The translations under genes were made by a program, and so were the position numbers. The notes below the pieces were generated by a model. It was not told the origin of the DNA and did not search any database. It saw nothing but the letters and a program-made list of their open reading frames with translations. Shown here piece by piece: positions 26,028 to 35,734 of a stretch of DNA of 64,000 bases (positions within the stretch are counted from its first letter, which is position 1; every line of letters begins with the position of its first letter). The DNA is from JAMHWD01 sp035911135 (lineage in GTDB: Bacteria; Pseudomonadota; Alphaproteobacteria; Micavibrionales; Micavibrionaceae), in assembly GCA_035911135.1 (NCBI GenBank), contig JAMHWD010000027.1, forward strand, positions 124,001 through 188,000, written 5' to 3'.

Positions 26028-26877
26028 CGCGCAATCCTTTCACGTAATCCCGGTAGGCATTATAGATTTTAAGCGTAACCGGGCCCGGCTTGCCATTGCC
26101 GATCAGATGCCCATCAATGCTGATAATTGGCGCGATCAAGCCGGTTGCGCTCGTACAAAAAGCTTCATCCGCCTTATAAGCCTCGGCCGGAGTAAAGGAT
26201 TCAAAAGACACTGACATCCCCTCCTCTGTTGCTATTTTCTCAACCGCTGTGCGTGTAATGCCTTTGAGGATATCATTCCCGGATTTACGGGTACGCAGCG
26301 TCTTGCCCGTCAATATCCACGCATTACTTGAGGAGCCTTCCGTCACGCGCCCATCCGGATCCACCATCCAGGCCTCATAGGCTCCGGATTCCGCCGCTTT
26401 TTGCTTGGCAAGCGCCTGAGGCAGGAGAGCAATCGATTTTATGTCCCGCCGAGACCAGCGAATATCAGGAACCGTGATCGCCTTGCCGCCCTTTTCTATG
26501 ACCGGGTTAGCGTCAAACTTGAATGGCCAACAGATCATGACCAGATTAGGCTGCACATCCTTTGGAAACTTGAAATCGCGTTTGGCCGTTCCACGCGTGA
26601 CTTGAATATAAAGCGCTGCATTCTTAAGACCATTCCGGCGCAGCAATTCACGCATGATAATGCCCATGGCGCGGCGGTTGACCGGCATAGCAATCTGCAA
26701 TTCGCTTAAGGAGCGCTCCAACCGGTCCATATGACCGCGCTCATCAGCAAGCACTCCGCCAATACAGGAAATGACCTCATAAACACCATCTGCAAACTGA
26801 TATCCTCTGTCTTCGATATGCACAGAAGCCGAGCCATGTGGAACATAAGAACCATTAACGTATGAAATTTTAGGCAT
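26002..26877 (-). CDS. dat: D-amino-acid aminotransferase
   Basis: PLP-dependent fold-type IV transaminase, 291 residues. The catalytic lysine lies in RRDIKSIALLPQ (about residue 146), and the family phosphate-binding stretches RVTEGSSSNAWI and KGITRTAV are present. The DIKS.NLL-type motif and N-terminal VHIEDRGYQFADGVYEV favour D-amino-acid transaminase over branched-chain transaminase or aminodeoxychorismate lyase. It could supply D-Ala or D-Glu to cell-wall synthesis. It lies 21 bp after trkA. Confidence 0.88.
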   Translation of the reverse strand: MPKISYVNGSYVPHGSASVHIEDRGYQFADGVYEVISCIGGVLADERGHMDRLERSLSELQIAMPVNRRAMGIIMRELLRRNGLKNAALYIQVTRGTAKRDFKFPKDVQPNLVMICWPFKFDANPVIEKGGKAITVPDIRWSRRDIKSIALLPQALAKQKAAESGAYEAWMVDPDGRVTEGSSSNAWILTGKTLRTRKSGNDILKGITRTAVEKIATEEGMSVSFESFTPAEAYKADEAFCTSATGLIAPIISIDGHLIGNGKPGPVTLKIYNAYRDYVKGLRGEHLPWTA

Positions 26878-26898
26878 TTTTTGACCTGTAAATGCGCC

Positions 26899-28275
26899 TT
26901 AGAATAAATCCACCTGAACCGAAAACATCTTCTCAAGCGCCTGCGCTTGACGCTGTGATGCCAGCATAATCAATACATCGCCTGCACGAATGAACTCATT
27001 CTGGCGCGGCATATGAACCACGCCTTCACGAATGATTGCACCGATAAAAATATCTTCGGGCAATGTAATTTCATGAATGGCCTGATTGGCAAGAACAGAG
27101 CTTTCAGAAACTTCTGCCTCAATGACCTCGGCAAACCCGTCCCGCAAATTATAAAGCCCCTTGATCCGCCCGCGGCGCACATGCTGCATAATAGTGGCCA
27201 CAATCGTAGATTTAGGTGAGACCATCGCATCGATCCCCAATGGGCCAATCAAAGGCGTATAGGCATTATTGCTGACCAGCGTAATGACGCGCTCGCAGCC
27301 AAACTGTTTGGATAAAAGCGAGCCCAGAATATTTGTCTCATCATCATTCGTAACAGCAACAAGCGTTTCAGTCGCCTCGATCGAGGCCTCGTCCAGCAAA
27401 TCCTTGTCCAGCACATCGCCGTTCAGAACAATTACATTATCGAGATTCTCGCTCAGGAACTTGGCGCGGTTTTCGTTATATTCGATAATCTTGATCTGGA
27501 TATCGCGGTTACGCGCCTTGAGCAATTTGGACAGACTAAAGCCAATATTACCGCCCCCGGCAATCACAATGCGCCGCGCCTCTTTTTCCTGATGCCCGAA
27601 AGCCGCCAGAACTCTGACCAGATGCTGGGTATCGGCAACGAAATATACCTCATCCCCCACTTGCAGCTGTTCATCCGCACCAGGGAACATATGCCTGTTA
27701 TTGCGAACAATCGCCATGACCTTGAAGGACAGATCAGGAAACAGACTTTCCAGCTGGCGCAGCGGTGTATTGATAATCGGGCAATCCTGCTGGCAGATAA
27801 CACCCACCATATGCGCCGCCGCTTGCGCCATCGAAATGACGAATGTCGTGCCAGGCACGGACAGGCGCTGATAGATATCACGGGCAATGACCTGCTCTGG
27901 TGAGATAATAACATCAATGGGCATGTGTGCGCGGCTAAAGAGGTTTGACCATGCCGGGTCCAGATAGGCCTGTTCGCGAATACGGGCAATCTTCTTGGGC
28001 ACGCCAAAAAGAGAATGCGCCACCTGACAGGCCACCATATTCACTTCATCGGAATACGTCACAGCCATCAAAAGATCCGCATCATTGGCCCCGGCCGCAT
28101 TCAAGACCTCAGGGTTTGATGCCTGCCCGACGATTCCATTCACATCCAGCTCGTCATTGATTTGTGCAATAACGCGCGGATTTGAATCAATAACCGTAAT
28201 ATCGTTTTCTTCCTTGGCCAGATATGAGGCTATGCTGTAGCCGACCTGACCCGCTCCGCAGATAATAACGCGCAT
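26899..28275 (-). CDS. trkA: Trk potassium uptake system regulatory protein TrkA
   Basis: Peripheral NAD(H)-binding subunit that gates a Trk/Ktr potassium channel. The 458 residues contain two RCK-N Rossmann domains (CGAGQVGYSIASYL at the start and GGGNIGFSLSKLL near residue 239), each followed by an RCK-C domain. This tandem form is the TrkA type. It starts 9 bp after ntrX; ntrYX-trkA is a conserved alphaproteobacterial order. No trkH is in the window. Confidence 0.96.
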   Translation of the reverse strand: MRVIICGAGQVGYSIASYLAKEENDITVIDSNPRVIAQINDELDVNGIVGQASNPEVLNAAGANDADLLMAVTYSDEVNMVACQVAHSLFGVPKKIARIREQAYLDPAWSNLFSRAHMPIDVIISPEQVIARDIYQRLSVPGTTFVISMAQAAAHMVGVICQQDCPIINTPLRQLESLFPDLSFKVMAIVRNNRHMFPGADEQLQVGDEVYFVADTQHLVRVLAAFGHQEKEARRIVIAGGGNIGFSLSKLLKARNRDIQIKIIEYNENRAKFLSENLDNVIVLNGDVLDKDLLDEASIEATETLVAVTNDDETNILGSLLSKQFGCERVITLVSNNAYTPLIGPLGIDAMVSPKSTIVATIMQHVRRGRIKGLYNLRDGFAEVIEAEVSESSVLANQAIHEITLPEDIFIGAIIREGVVHMPRQNEFIRAGDVLIMLASQRQAQALEKMFSVQVDLF

Positions 28276-28284
28276 GATGCTGAC

Positions 28285-29778
28285 TTAAGCTCTTTTCCGT
28301 TCGGTTGAAGATGGAGTGAACGACTCATAGGACGAGGATTCAGTATCATCACTTTTATCATTTGTCATGATCTCAAGCGATTTTAATTTTCGATGCAGAG
28401 CTGAACGCTCCATGCCGATAAACTGCGCGGTCTTGGAAATATTCCCGCTGAAACGGTTAATCTGGGTCTGGAGGTAATCCCGCTCAAACAGCTCGCGCGC
28501 CTCGCGCAGCGGCAAAGCCATGACATCGGACGGCATGGAAACTGATGACGCAGAAGATGCGCCAGCTTCAGAACGCCCCGCCATCTCTGAACGCGCAGCA
28601 CCGCTTTTGCCTAAGATTTCAACAGGCAAATGCTCAGCCTCGTAAGCAGATCCGGCAGGCAATGTATTCATAATCATGACCCATTCAATAACATTCTTAA
28701 GCTGGCGAATATTTCCGGGCCACTCATAGGATTGAAGAGCAGAAAGTGCTGATTCTGAAAATTGCGGCTTAGGCATGCCGGCGGCTTGCGCGATCTGATT
28801 ACTGAAATAATCCACCAATACAGGAATGTCCAGCGCCCTTGATTTTAAATTCGGCATGGCAATCGGCACAACATTCAGACGATAGAATAAATCCTGCCGG
28901 AAATTGCCTTCCTCGATCTCACGCTCCAGATTGCGGTTCGTTGAGGCCATAATGCGTACATCCACATCAAGCGCCTTATTGCCGCCCACCCGGCTGAAAC
29001 TCTGGCTCTGGAGTACGCGAACAATTTTGCCTTGCGTTTCAAGCGGCATGTCGGCCACTTCATCCAACAGCAACGTGCCGCCATTGGCGCGTTCCAGCAC
29101 GCCAGTATAGGGCTGATCGCCTGAAATACCGGCCTCTGCGCCAAACAATTCCACCTCAAGCCGCTCCGGAAGCAATGTCGCGCAATTCAGAACCAGATAC
29201 GGACGTGAGGCCCGGAGCGAATTGGCATGAATAAACCGTGCCACGACATCTTTGCCCGTTCCAGCCTCGCCAGTTAAAAGGACGCGGCTATTGGTCGGTG
29301 CAACGCGCTTCAAAGCCTGCTGCAGATTTTGGAAGGATGGTGATTTTCCAATCAGATCACGACCCGATTCAACTTTCTTTTTCAGGCTGTCATTTTCCTG
29401 ACGAAGCGCTGCGGCCTCAAGCGCGCGTTGGATCATCAGCAATAACCTATCTGATTTGAAAGGCTTTTCGATGAAATCATACGCGCCCTGCTTGATGGTC
29501 GATACGGCTGTTTCAATAGAACCGTGACCGCTGATCATCAGCACCGGCAAATAAGGATTTTGCGCCTTGAGAGTTTTGAGTATCTCCAGCCCGTCATGCT
29601 CGCTGCCCTGCAGCCAGATATCAAGGATCACAAGCGAGGGCATTTTTTCACGCACGGCCTCATAAGCCTTGGTTGAATTTGCCGCTACACGCGTTGTATA
29701 GCCTTCATCTTCCAGAATGCCCTTGATAAGGGTCCGGATATCGGCCTCGTCATCAACAATCAGAATCTCGGCGCTCAT
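28285..29778 (-). CDS. ntrX: NtrX response regulator (AAA+ type)
   Basis: Response regulator partner of NtrY, 497 residues. The receiver domain carries phospho-acceptor Asp53 (VILDIWLQG). The AAA+ domain has Walker A LTGEAGTGKD and the LLLDEVADMP Walker B. A Fis-type helix-turn-helix closes the protein (GNISKTAQFIGMERSALHRKL). The sigma-54-contacting GAFTGA loop is not recognisable: the matching place reads GISGDQPYTG. Sigma-54 activation is therefore doubtful, and it may act as a repressor or sigma-70 regulator. It overlaps ntrY by 4 bp. Confidence 0.94.
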   Translation of the reverse strand: MSAEILIVDDEADIRTLIKGILEDEGYTTRVAANSTKAYEAVREKMPSLVILDIWLQGSEHDGLEILKTLKAQNPYLPVLMISGHGSIETAVSTIKQGAYDFIEKPFKSDRLLLMIQRALEAAALRQENDSLKKKVESGRDLIGKSPSFQNLQQALKRVAPTNSRVLLTGEAGTGKDVVARFIHANSLRASRPYLVLNCATLLPERLEVELFGAEAGISGDQPYTGVLERANGGTLLLDEVADMPLETQGKIVRVLQSQSFSRVGGNKALDVDVRIMASTNRNLEREIEEGNFRQDLFYRLNVVPIAMPNLKSRALDIPVLVDYFSNQIAQAAGMPKPQFSESALSALQSYEWPGNIRQLKNVIEWVMIMNTLPAGSAYEAEHLPVEILGKSGAARSEMAGRSEAGASSASSVSMPSDVMALPLREARELFERDYLQTQINRFSGNISKTAQFIGMERSALHRKLKSLEIMTNDKSDDTESSSYESFTPSSTERKRA

Positions 29779-32096
29779 GAAACGCTCCTGTCATCTTTCT
29801 GCGCTTGGGTGGATGGACGCGGAATCATCAGGACCGCTGTCGCGCCTTTCAGATCTTCATAACCATCCATGGCCTTCAGCCATTCCGGGCAGCCCAGAAT
29901 AAGCTTACCCCCATGATCTTCCATAATTTTCTTAACAATCGCAAGCCCCAAACCCGTCCCCTTTTCCTTGTAGGTAACATAAGGCTCTGTCAAGCGGCTG
30001 AAATCCTCGTTTTTTGGGAATCCCAAACCATCATCAGCAAGTGCAATATATAAATCGCCTTCACGCTCGCCCATCATAATAATGATATTTCCGCCAGAAA
30101 TACCATCCGCCGCACTCTTGAGATGAATAGAATCAATGGCGTTTTGCATCAGGTTTGTTACGGCTTGCCTGATCTGCTGCGCGTCAATAAACGCTTGAAT
30201 ATTCTGCGTTTCCTGCTTCAGGCGGAAGCGAATATCGGGATGCGCTTCTTGCTGCAGGACCGTAATATCTCGCACCTGTACAGCCAGATTCTCATGCTTC
30301 ATGACAGGTTCCGGCATACGCGCAAAGGCTGAAAATTCGCTGACCATCCGGCCAATATCGCCCACATGGCGGATGATAGTATCTGTACATTGCGAAAATG
30401 TCTCCGGGTCTTCGGTAATCTGCTTGAGATAACGGCGGCGCAGGCGCTCTGCCGAGAGCTGAATGGGCGTCAGCGGATTCTTAATTTCATGGGCAATGCG
30501 GCGCGCCACATCCGCCCATGCCGCCTTACGCTGCGCGGATTGCAGCTCGGTGATATCATCAAATGTCAAAATAGCGCCAACATCCTCGCCGCCGACCAGA
30601 TCAATCACAATTCGCACCAGAAATATCTTCCGGCTTTCATCGGCCTGTATTACAGGCAGTTCCGCCTGGACAATCTTACCGGGACGCTCATGCGCGGCCC
30701 GCAAAAGCGGCTCGATCCCCGGCAACAGATCAAAAAGGCTCAAACCCGTCAAATCGGCATCCGCGCGGCCTATAAGCTGGGCCGCAGAGTTGTTGGCAAG
30801 ATTGATAAGCCCATTAACATCCACACCAACCACGCCGGATGATACACCCTCCAGCACCGTTTCCGTCAGACGGCGGCGGCGATCAAGCTGGCGGTTAGCT
30901 GTCAAAAGCTCGTTTTGCTGCTCCTGAATCTGCGTGGTCATCCGGTTAAAGGAACGGCCCAGATAATCAAACTCTTCCATGCCCTGAAATTCAGGCACGC
31001 GGGTATTCAGATCACCGGCGCGGACACGTTCTGAGGCTGTGACAAGTTCGCTGATCGGCGCGACGAGCTGGCGTGCCAATATCAGGCCGAACCAGATCGC
31101 CACAAAAACCAGCATCAAACCCACCACCACAAAAATCATATTTACGGTGATTTGCAGCCCGGAATAACGACTTTGAAGATCCTGATATGACTTAACCGCC
31201 TCTTCCGTTGAGTTAAGATGCGATAGCACTTCAGGATCAACCATGCGCCCCACAAACAGATAACTATCGACAAAGTTGTTCAGCTTCACAAGGGCGCGTA
31301 CGCGGTCATCATTGCTGCCGGTGGTAATGACAACCTCCCCGGCACGCGCCTGCTCTATGGCAAACTCAGGCACTTCATCAAATTCAAGCGAGAAGGTCAG
31401 GCCCGATCGCGCCAGAATGCGGCCCGCAGAATCAAACACAATGGCCTCGGAAAGGTTCCGCAATACGGATTGCGTCTGCATGATCCGCTCAAACGCCTCC
31501 GGATTATCAAGCAGCATAAACACCTGCCGATCAATGTCATTGGCCATGGCAAGCGTATCGGCGCGGATCACCTGCTGATGCTCGCCCAGATACGCTTCCG
31601 CTACGGCGCGGGATTCATTGATCGCAGTCTGGATGCGCTGGCTGAACCATGTCTGTACGCCAAAATGAAAGAAATAAGCCGAGAATACCGTCATGATGAT
31701 GGCAGGGGCCGCAGCCAAAAGACTGAAGGTATAAACAAGGCGTATATGCAGATGCGCCCCGGCGGCTCCCGTTTTACGGATCCCCCAAAGCCCGATGATT
31801 TTTGTTGCAATCACCGCGGCCAGCGCCAGCAAAATCACCAGATCAATATTTAAAAGCCATATAACAGCGCTGGAATTACTGCCAAATGGCGGTGTTTCAG
31901 ACATCGCGGCATAGGTAGCGATACCGGCAATGAAACCGGCAATCACCAGCACAAGAGCAAGACGATTCTGATTTTCGCTATTACGCAAAAACCCAGACAT
32001 TCTTTGCCCAAAAGCGGAGATCATTTCCCGAACCGCCTTAAATAGAGATTGAGAAATAGACTCTTTGCCATTATTGATTTTATGATCGCTAATCAC
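29775..32096 (-). CDS. ntrY: Sensor histidine kinase NtrY
   Basis: 773-residue membrane kinase. The N-terminal third has several transmembrane helices (about residues 45-65, 78-100, 118-145) and a periplasmic loop up to a helix near 325-348. A HAMP domain, a PAS domain (LTETVLEGVSSGVVGVDVNG region), the HisKA box RRIAHEIKNPLTP (His at about 535) and an ATP-binding domain with GTGLGLAIVKK follow. NtrYX senses redox or nitrogen status in relatives. dusB-ntrB-ntrC, which usually precede ntrY, are absent; ispDF lies divergently 45 bp away. Confidence 0.95.
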   Translation of the reverse strand: MISDHKINNGKESISQSLFKAVREMISAFGQRMSGFLRNSENQNRLALVLVIAGFIAGIATYAAMSETPPFGSNSSAVIWLLNIDLVILLALAAVIATKIIGLWGIRKTGAAGAHLHIRLVYTFSLLAAAPAIIMTVFSAYFFHFGVQTWFSQRIQTAINESRAVAEAYLGEHQQVIRADTLAMANDIDRQVFMLLDNPEAFERIMQTQSVLRNLSEAIVFDSAGRILARSGLTFSLEFDEVPEFAIEQARAGEVVITTGSNDDRVRALVKLNNFVDSYLFVGRMVDPEVLSHLNSTEEAVKSYQDLQSRYSGLQITVNMIFVVVGLMLVFVAIWFGLILARQLVAPISELVTASERVRAGDLNTRVPEFQGMEEFDYLGRSFNRMTTQIQEQQNELLTANRQLDRRRRLTETVLEGVSSGVVGVDVNGLINLANNSAAQLIGRADADLTGLSLFDLLPGIEPLLRAAHERPGKIVQAELPVIQADESRKIFLVRIVIDLVGGEDVGAILTFDDITELQSAQRKAAWADVARRIAHEIKNPLTPIQLSAERLRRRYLKQITEDPETFSQCTDTIIRHVGDIGRMVSEFSAFARMPEPVMKHENLAVQVRDITVLQQEAHPDIRFRLKQETQNIQAFIDAQQIRQAVTNLMQNAIDSIHLKSAADGISGGNIIIMMGEREGDLYIALADDGLGFPKNEDFSRLTEPYVTYKEKGTGLGLAIVKKIMEDHGGKLILGCPEWLKAMDGYEDLKGATAVLMIPRPSTQAQKDDRSVS

Positions 32097-32141
32097 TTAA
32101 AAAACGCCCCGCAACAGGACTTGGGTAACATCTTAATAAAC

Positions 32142-33344
32142 ATGGCTTCTTTTACCCCATCCGCACCCCAACAATCAACTCCGCCCTTTTCCATGCTTAT
32201 AGCTGCAGCAGGGGCTGGCGAACGACTTGGCGGGGATATTCCAAAGCAATATCAAATACTTGCCGGAGAAATCGTCCTGCGGCGCACCTTGAGTAAATTT
32301 ATGAAAATTTCCGGCTTGCAGGAAATCCGTGTGATTATTCATGAAAAACACCGGGATTTATACCAAAATGCGGTTGCCGGACTCAACCTCCCCGCACCCA
32401 TAATCGGGGCGGAGAGCCGCAAAAAAAGCGTCCTGAACGGCCTCAGAGCGCTATCTGAAAATACAGCGCCCGACCACATAATCCTTATTCATGATGCGGC
32501 CCGCCCCCTGATAGATGAACAAGATATCACTGCCCTGCTCCATACCCTTGAAAATGCGAAGGCCGCGACGTTATGTGCGCCCATTGCCGATACGCTGATC
32601 ACCAATGATGAGGGGCATGCCGGGGATGTGCTGGAGCGCAATCAGCTTCGCGCCATCCAGACACCGCAAGGTTTTCGCTTTCGAACACTCTTGGATGCCC
32701 ATCAACGCTTTATCACTGAAGACCGCTTCACCGATGACGCCAGCCTTGTTTCAGCCTGCGGGATTGATGTAGCCTTGGTCATGGCCAAGGCACCCAACTT
32801 CAAGATTACACACCCATCCGATTTTGCCATGGCAGAGGCCTTGCTGTCGCACAACCGCCGTACACGTACAGGACAGGGTTTTGATGTTCACGCCTTTGAT
32901 ACAAACAATGCTGAATATGTAATGCTGGGCGGTATTCAAATCCCTTATAACCGCAAGCTGGCCGGTCATTCCGATGCAGATGTAGCCCTTCATGCCATTA
33001 CAGACGCATTACTGGGAGCCATCGGCGCAGGCGATATCGGCGATCATTTTCCGCCTTCTGATATGACATTCAAGGACATGGACAGCGCAATTTTTCTGGA
33101 AAAAGCGCGTGATCTTGTTTTGGACAAAGGCGGCATTATCGAGAACATTGACCTGACCATCATTTGCGAAGCGCCCAAAATTGGCCCTCATAAGGAGCGC
33201 ATGAGAACCCGCATTGCAACTATATTGCGCCTTGATGAGGATCAAATAGGGGTCAAGGCGACAACAACCGAGAAACTGGGCTTTACCGGCCGGGGCGAGG
33301 GAATCGCGGCACAAGCCATTGCCAGCGTATCTTTACCGCGATGA
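32142..33344 (+). CDS. ispDF: Bifunctional IspD/IspF, MEP isoprenoid pathway
   Basis: Fusion of 2-C-methyl-D-erythritol 4-phosphate cytidylyltransferase (about residues 15-235) and 2-C-methyl-D-erythritol 2,4-cyclodiphosphate synthase (about 240-400). The IspD part has AAAGAGERLGGDIPKQYQ and LIHDAARPLID. The IspF part has the zinc motif GFDVHAF, then GHSDADVALHAITDALLGA and KATTTEKLGFTGRGEG. I chose the ATG at 32142, giving 400 residues; in-frame ATGs at 32082 and 32049 would lie inside ntrY, and none has a clear ribosome site. The fused form is typical of alphaproteobacteria. Confidence 0.95.
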   Translation: MASFTPSAPQQSTPPFSMLIAAAGAGERLGGDIPKQYQILAGEIVLRRTLSKFMKISGLQEIRVIIHEKHRDLYQNAVAGLNLPAPIIGAESRKKSVLNGLRALSENTAPDHIILIHDAARPLIDEQDITALLHTLENAKAATLCAPIADTLITNDEGHAGDVLERNQLRAIQTPQGFRFRTLLDAHQRFITEDRFTDDASLVSACGIDVALVMAKAPNFKITHPSDFAMAEALLSHNRRTRTGQGFDVHAFDTNNAEYVMLGGIQIPYNRKLAGHSDADVALHAITDALLGAIGAGDIGDHFPPSDMTFKDMDSAIFLEKARDLVLDKGGIIENIDLTIICEAPKIGPHKERMRTRIATILRLDEDQIGVKATTTEKLGFTGRGEGIAAQAIASVSLPR

Positions 33345-33877
33345 AGAAGTTATTCACCCCCTCCGCCGCAGATATGGCTGTTATTGCCAGCCTTAACTTC
33401 AAACATCCATCCGTATGGCTGGCGACATGGTTCGGGTCAGGCCTGATGCGTCCCGCCCCCGGCACATGGGGATCATTGGCGGCCCTGCCCTTTGGCATGA
33501 TTTTTCTGGCCTATGGCAGTATAGGCACTCTATTGGCCGCTATTGCTATCGCAACCTATGCCGGGCTTTGGGCCTGCCGTCACTTTGAATCCATGACCGG
33601 AACGCATGATCATAAAATGATCGTCATAGACGAAGTTGCCGGACAGTGGATTGCGCTTGTCCCTCTTCTCCTGTTTGAAAATCAGGGTATAAATCCGCCT
33701 CTTGTTCTGATCGCCTTTCTCCTGTTTCGGTTTTTTGATATTTTAAAGCCGTGGCCGGCCTCCTATTTCGACCGCAACGTCTCCGGCGCATGGGGCGTTA
33801 TGGGCGATGATCTGATTGCCGGATTTTATGCAGCCATCGTTATGAGCGGTATTTTGTTTTATGCAGGATCTGGTTGA
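33341..33877 (+). CDS. pgpA: Phosphatidylglycerophosphatase A
   Basis: Membrane phosphatase making phosphatidylglycerol from its phosphate. The 178 residues have the PgpA marks GLMRPAPGTWGSLAALP and the acidic pair in IDEVAGQWIAL, with later DILKPWPASYFDR and GVMGDDLIAG. Several membrane helices are present. It overlaps ispDF by 4 bp and the next gene by 17 bp; ispDF-pgpA-cinA is a standard alphaproteobacterial order. Confidence 0.94.
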   Translation: MKKLFTPSAADMAVIASLNFKHPSVWLATWFGSGLMRPAPGTWGSLAALPFGMIFLAYGSIGTLLAAIAIATYAGLWACRHFESMTGTHDHKMIVIDEVAGQWIALVPLLLFENQGINPPLVLIAFLLFRFFDILKPWPASYFDRNVSGAWGVMGDDLIAGFYAAIVMSGILFYAGSG

Positions 33878-34346
33878 GAAATTAAGCGTTTTGCTGGCCG
33901 AGCGCGAGTGGATGATTGCAACAGCTGAATCCTGTACGGCTGGCCTGCTGGCCGCAGCCATCACGCACCGACCCGGCTCTTCCAGAATATTTGAACGCGG
34001 TTTTGTGACATACTCCAATCGCTCCAAAATTGATTGCCTTGGTGTGCCGCCAGATCTTCTGAATACTCTGGGCGCGGTAAGCGCCGAAGTGGCGCAAGCC
34101 ATGGCTGTTGGCGCGATCAAAAACAGTCCGGCCGATCTTGCCGTATCCATTACCGGCATTGCCGGCCCTGATGGCGGAACAGAAGAAAAACCCGTAGGCC
34201 TTGTCTATTTCGGCTATGCCCTGCGCGGCGGATCAGCAGGCAGCATGAAACAGAATTTCGAAGGCAGCCGTGAACAAATACGTGGCCAAGCCGCCGCCAC
34301 AGCCCTTAAGCACATGATCTCGATACTGGAGCAAGATATCGGATGA
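33861..34346 (+). CDS. pncC: Nicotinamide-nucleotide amidohydrolase (CinA C-terminal domain protein)
   Basis: Deamidates NMN to nicotinate mononucleotide in pyridine-nucleotide recycling. The 161 residues form a free-standing CinA C-terminal domain with ATAESCTAGLLAAAITHRPGSS, holding the catalytic Ser region. FVTYSNRSK and SITGIAGPDGGTEEKPVGLVY also match. The N-terminal molybdopterin-like domain of full CinA is absent. It overlaps pgpA upstream and the glycosyltransferase gene by 4 bp. Confidence 0.94.
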   Translation: MQDLVEKLSVLLAEREWMIATAESCTAGLLAAAITHRPGSSRIFERGFVTYSNRSKIDCLGVPPDLLNTLGAVSAEVAQAMAVGAIKNSPADLAVSITGIAGPDGGTEEKPVGLVYFGYALRGGSAGSMKQNFEGSREQIRGQAAATALKHMISILEQDIG

Positions 34347-35272
34347 CCCGCATTGCGCTTGTATCCGGCTGTGATGCCAATTACTACCCCATGCTGGCCG
34401 AATGGCTACATTCCATCCGGCGCTTCCCACAAAGCCGCGATATGGATATCTGCATTCTTGATGCAGGCTTAACCGAAAAACAGCGTAATGCCTTAAGGCC
34501 GCATGTCACCGCGATCGTCAACCCGGATTGGCCCTGCCCCTTGCCTGCATCCAAAGTACGGGGCCGTGAATTCCTCAAGGCCTGCGTCTGCCGGCCTTTT
34601 CTGCCCAAGATATTTCCAGGTTATGACACCTATTTCTGGATGGATGCCGATACATGGGTACAGGATTGGACCGGCCCCGATATGTTTCTGCAGGGCGCAG
34701 CCAAAGGGCGCATTGCGCTCACAGGCCAAGTTGATCGTTCCTACCCCCGCGCCGTTCGCATCAAATGGCTGGGGCAAATCCCATACAAGGTTCGCGGGTT
34801 TTATTTCTCGAACGCTTATAAGGCTTTCGGGTTTAAAACTGCCAAGGCATTGCTGCCCTACCATGTTCTGCTGGCCGGCGCCTTTGCCCTCAACGCCAAT
34901 GCCCCGCATTGGGATCGCTGGCAGGAGCTGGTCATCAAGGCTCTCAAAAAAGGTAAAGTCTTTACAGCGGAGCAATTATGTCTGGGCGTGATGAGCTATC
35001 TGGAAGGCTTTCCGTTTGAAATTCTGCCCGCATGGACGCATTGGCTTTGTGAATTCAAGCCGCTCTGGGATGAAGAAAACAAACAATTCGTTGAACCGTT
35101 TCTGCCGCATAATCCGCTGGGCATTTTGCACATGTCAGGCTTTGATGAAATGCGCTTAGACAGAGAATTAAAAACATACTTTAAAACATTGAAAAACAAA
35201 GAAGTTATGATGTCTTATCGTTACGCTGATTTTGACGGAACAACGCCTTTTCCAATCCCACTGACACCGTAA
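34343..35272 (+). CDS. Putative glycosyltransferase, GT-A fold with DxD motif
   Basis: 309 residues. The N-terminal half looks like a nucleotide-sugar binding fold, with a metal-binding WMDADTW motif (about residues 101-107) after a basic, Cys-containing region. A C-terminal stretch, HNPLGILHMSG, has a His typical of GT8-like retaining enzymes. No signal peptide or membrane helix is seen, so it is cytosolic. The acceptor is unknown. It is the last gene of the ispDF unit (4-bp overlap with pncC), and its final 52 bp overlap the convergent COQ10 gene. Confidence 0.65.
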   Translation: MTRIALVSGCDANYYPMLAEWLHSIRRFPQSRDMDICILDAGLTEKQRNALRPHVTAIVNPDWPCPLPASKVRGREFLKACVCRPFLPKIFPGYDTYFWMDADTWVQDWTGPDMFLQGAAKGRIALTGQVDRSYPRAVRIKWLGQIPYKVRGFYFSNAYKAFGFKTAKALLPYHVLLAGAFALNANAPHWDRWQELVIKALKKGKVFTAEQLCLGVMSYLEGFPFEILPAWTHWLCEFKPLWDEENKQFVEPFLPHNPLGILHMSGFDEMRLDRELKTYFKTLKNKEVMMSYRYADFDGTTPFPIPLTP

Positions 35273-35715
35273 AGATCCTGCGCGCGCTTCTCAAATGCGC
35301 CAACCATCCGGCGCACAATTTCTTGAAAAAACACTTGAGCAAGACCTTGCAACATGCTGTTTTTAAATTCAAATTCAACACTAAAATCAATCGTGCATGA
35401 CCCATCCGCCTCGCGAATGAAACGCCAATAGTTTTTCAAATGGCGCAATGGTCCGCGCAGATATTCGATAAATATCAGGCCTTCCTTTTCATCATCAGGC
35501 GCAGATTCCAGAACAACCTTGGATGAGAAACGCTCACGGAGCATTTTATAGCCCACGATAAGATCAGCATAAAATATTTGATCCGCTTCCCGTTTCGTAA
35601 CACGGCTGGCCACGCACCACGGCACAAATTCAGCATAGCGCTCGACATCACCAACCAGAGCAAACATTTGCTCCGGCGTATAGGGAAGGTTCTTCTTTTC
35701 GATATGCTGGAGCAT
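35221..35715 (-). CDS. COQ10/RatA-like START-domain protein
   Basis: 164-residue single-domain protein of the polyketide-cyclase/START superfamily. MLQHIEKKNLPYTPEQMFALVGDVERYAEFVPWC (bases about 35613-35715) is the family opening. In alphaproteobacteria and mitochondria the COQ10 type binds ubiquinone and supports respiration; RatA is the enterobacterial name. lipA upstream (19 bp) is the usual neighbour. It converges with the glycosyltransferase gene, overlapping it by 52 bp. Confidence 0.9.
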   Translation of the reverse strand: MLQHIEKKNLPYTPEQMFALVGDVERYAEFVPWCVASRVTKREADQIFYADLIVGYKMLRERFSSKVVLESAPDDEKEGLIFIEYLRGPLRHLKNYWRFIREADGSCTIDFSVEFEFKNSMLQGLAQVFFQEIVRRMVGAFEKRAQDLYGVSGIGKGVVPSKSA

Positions 35716-35734
35716 GATTGGTCAGCAGAAAGGA

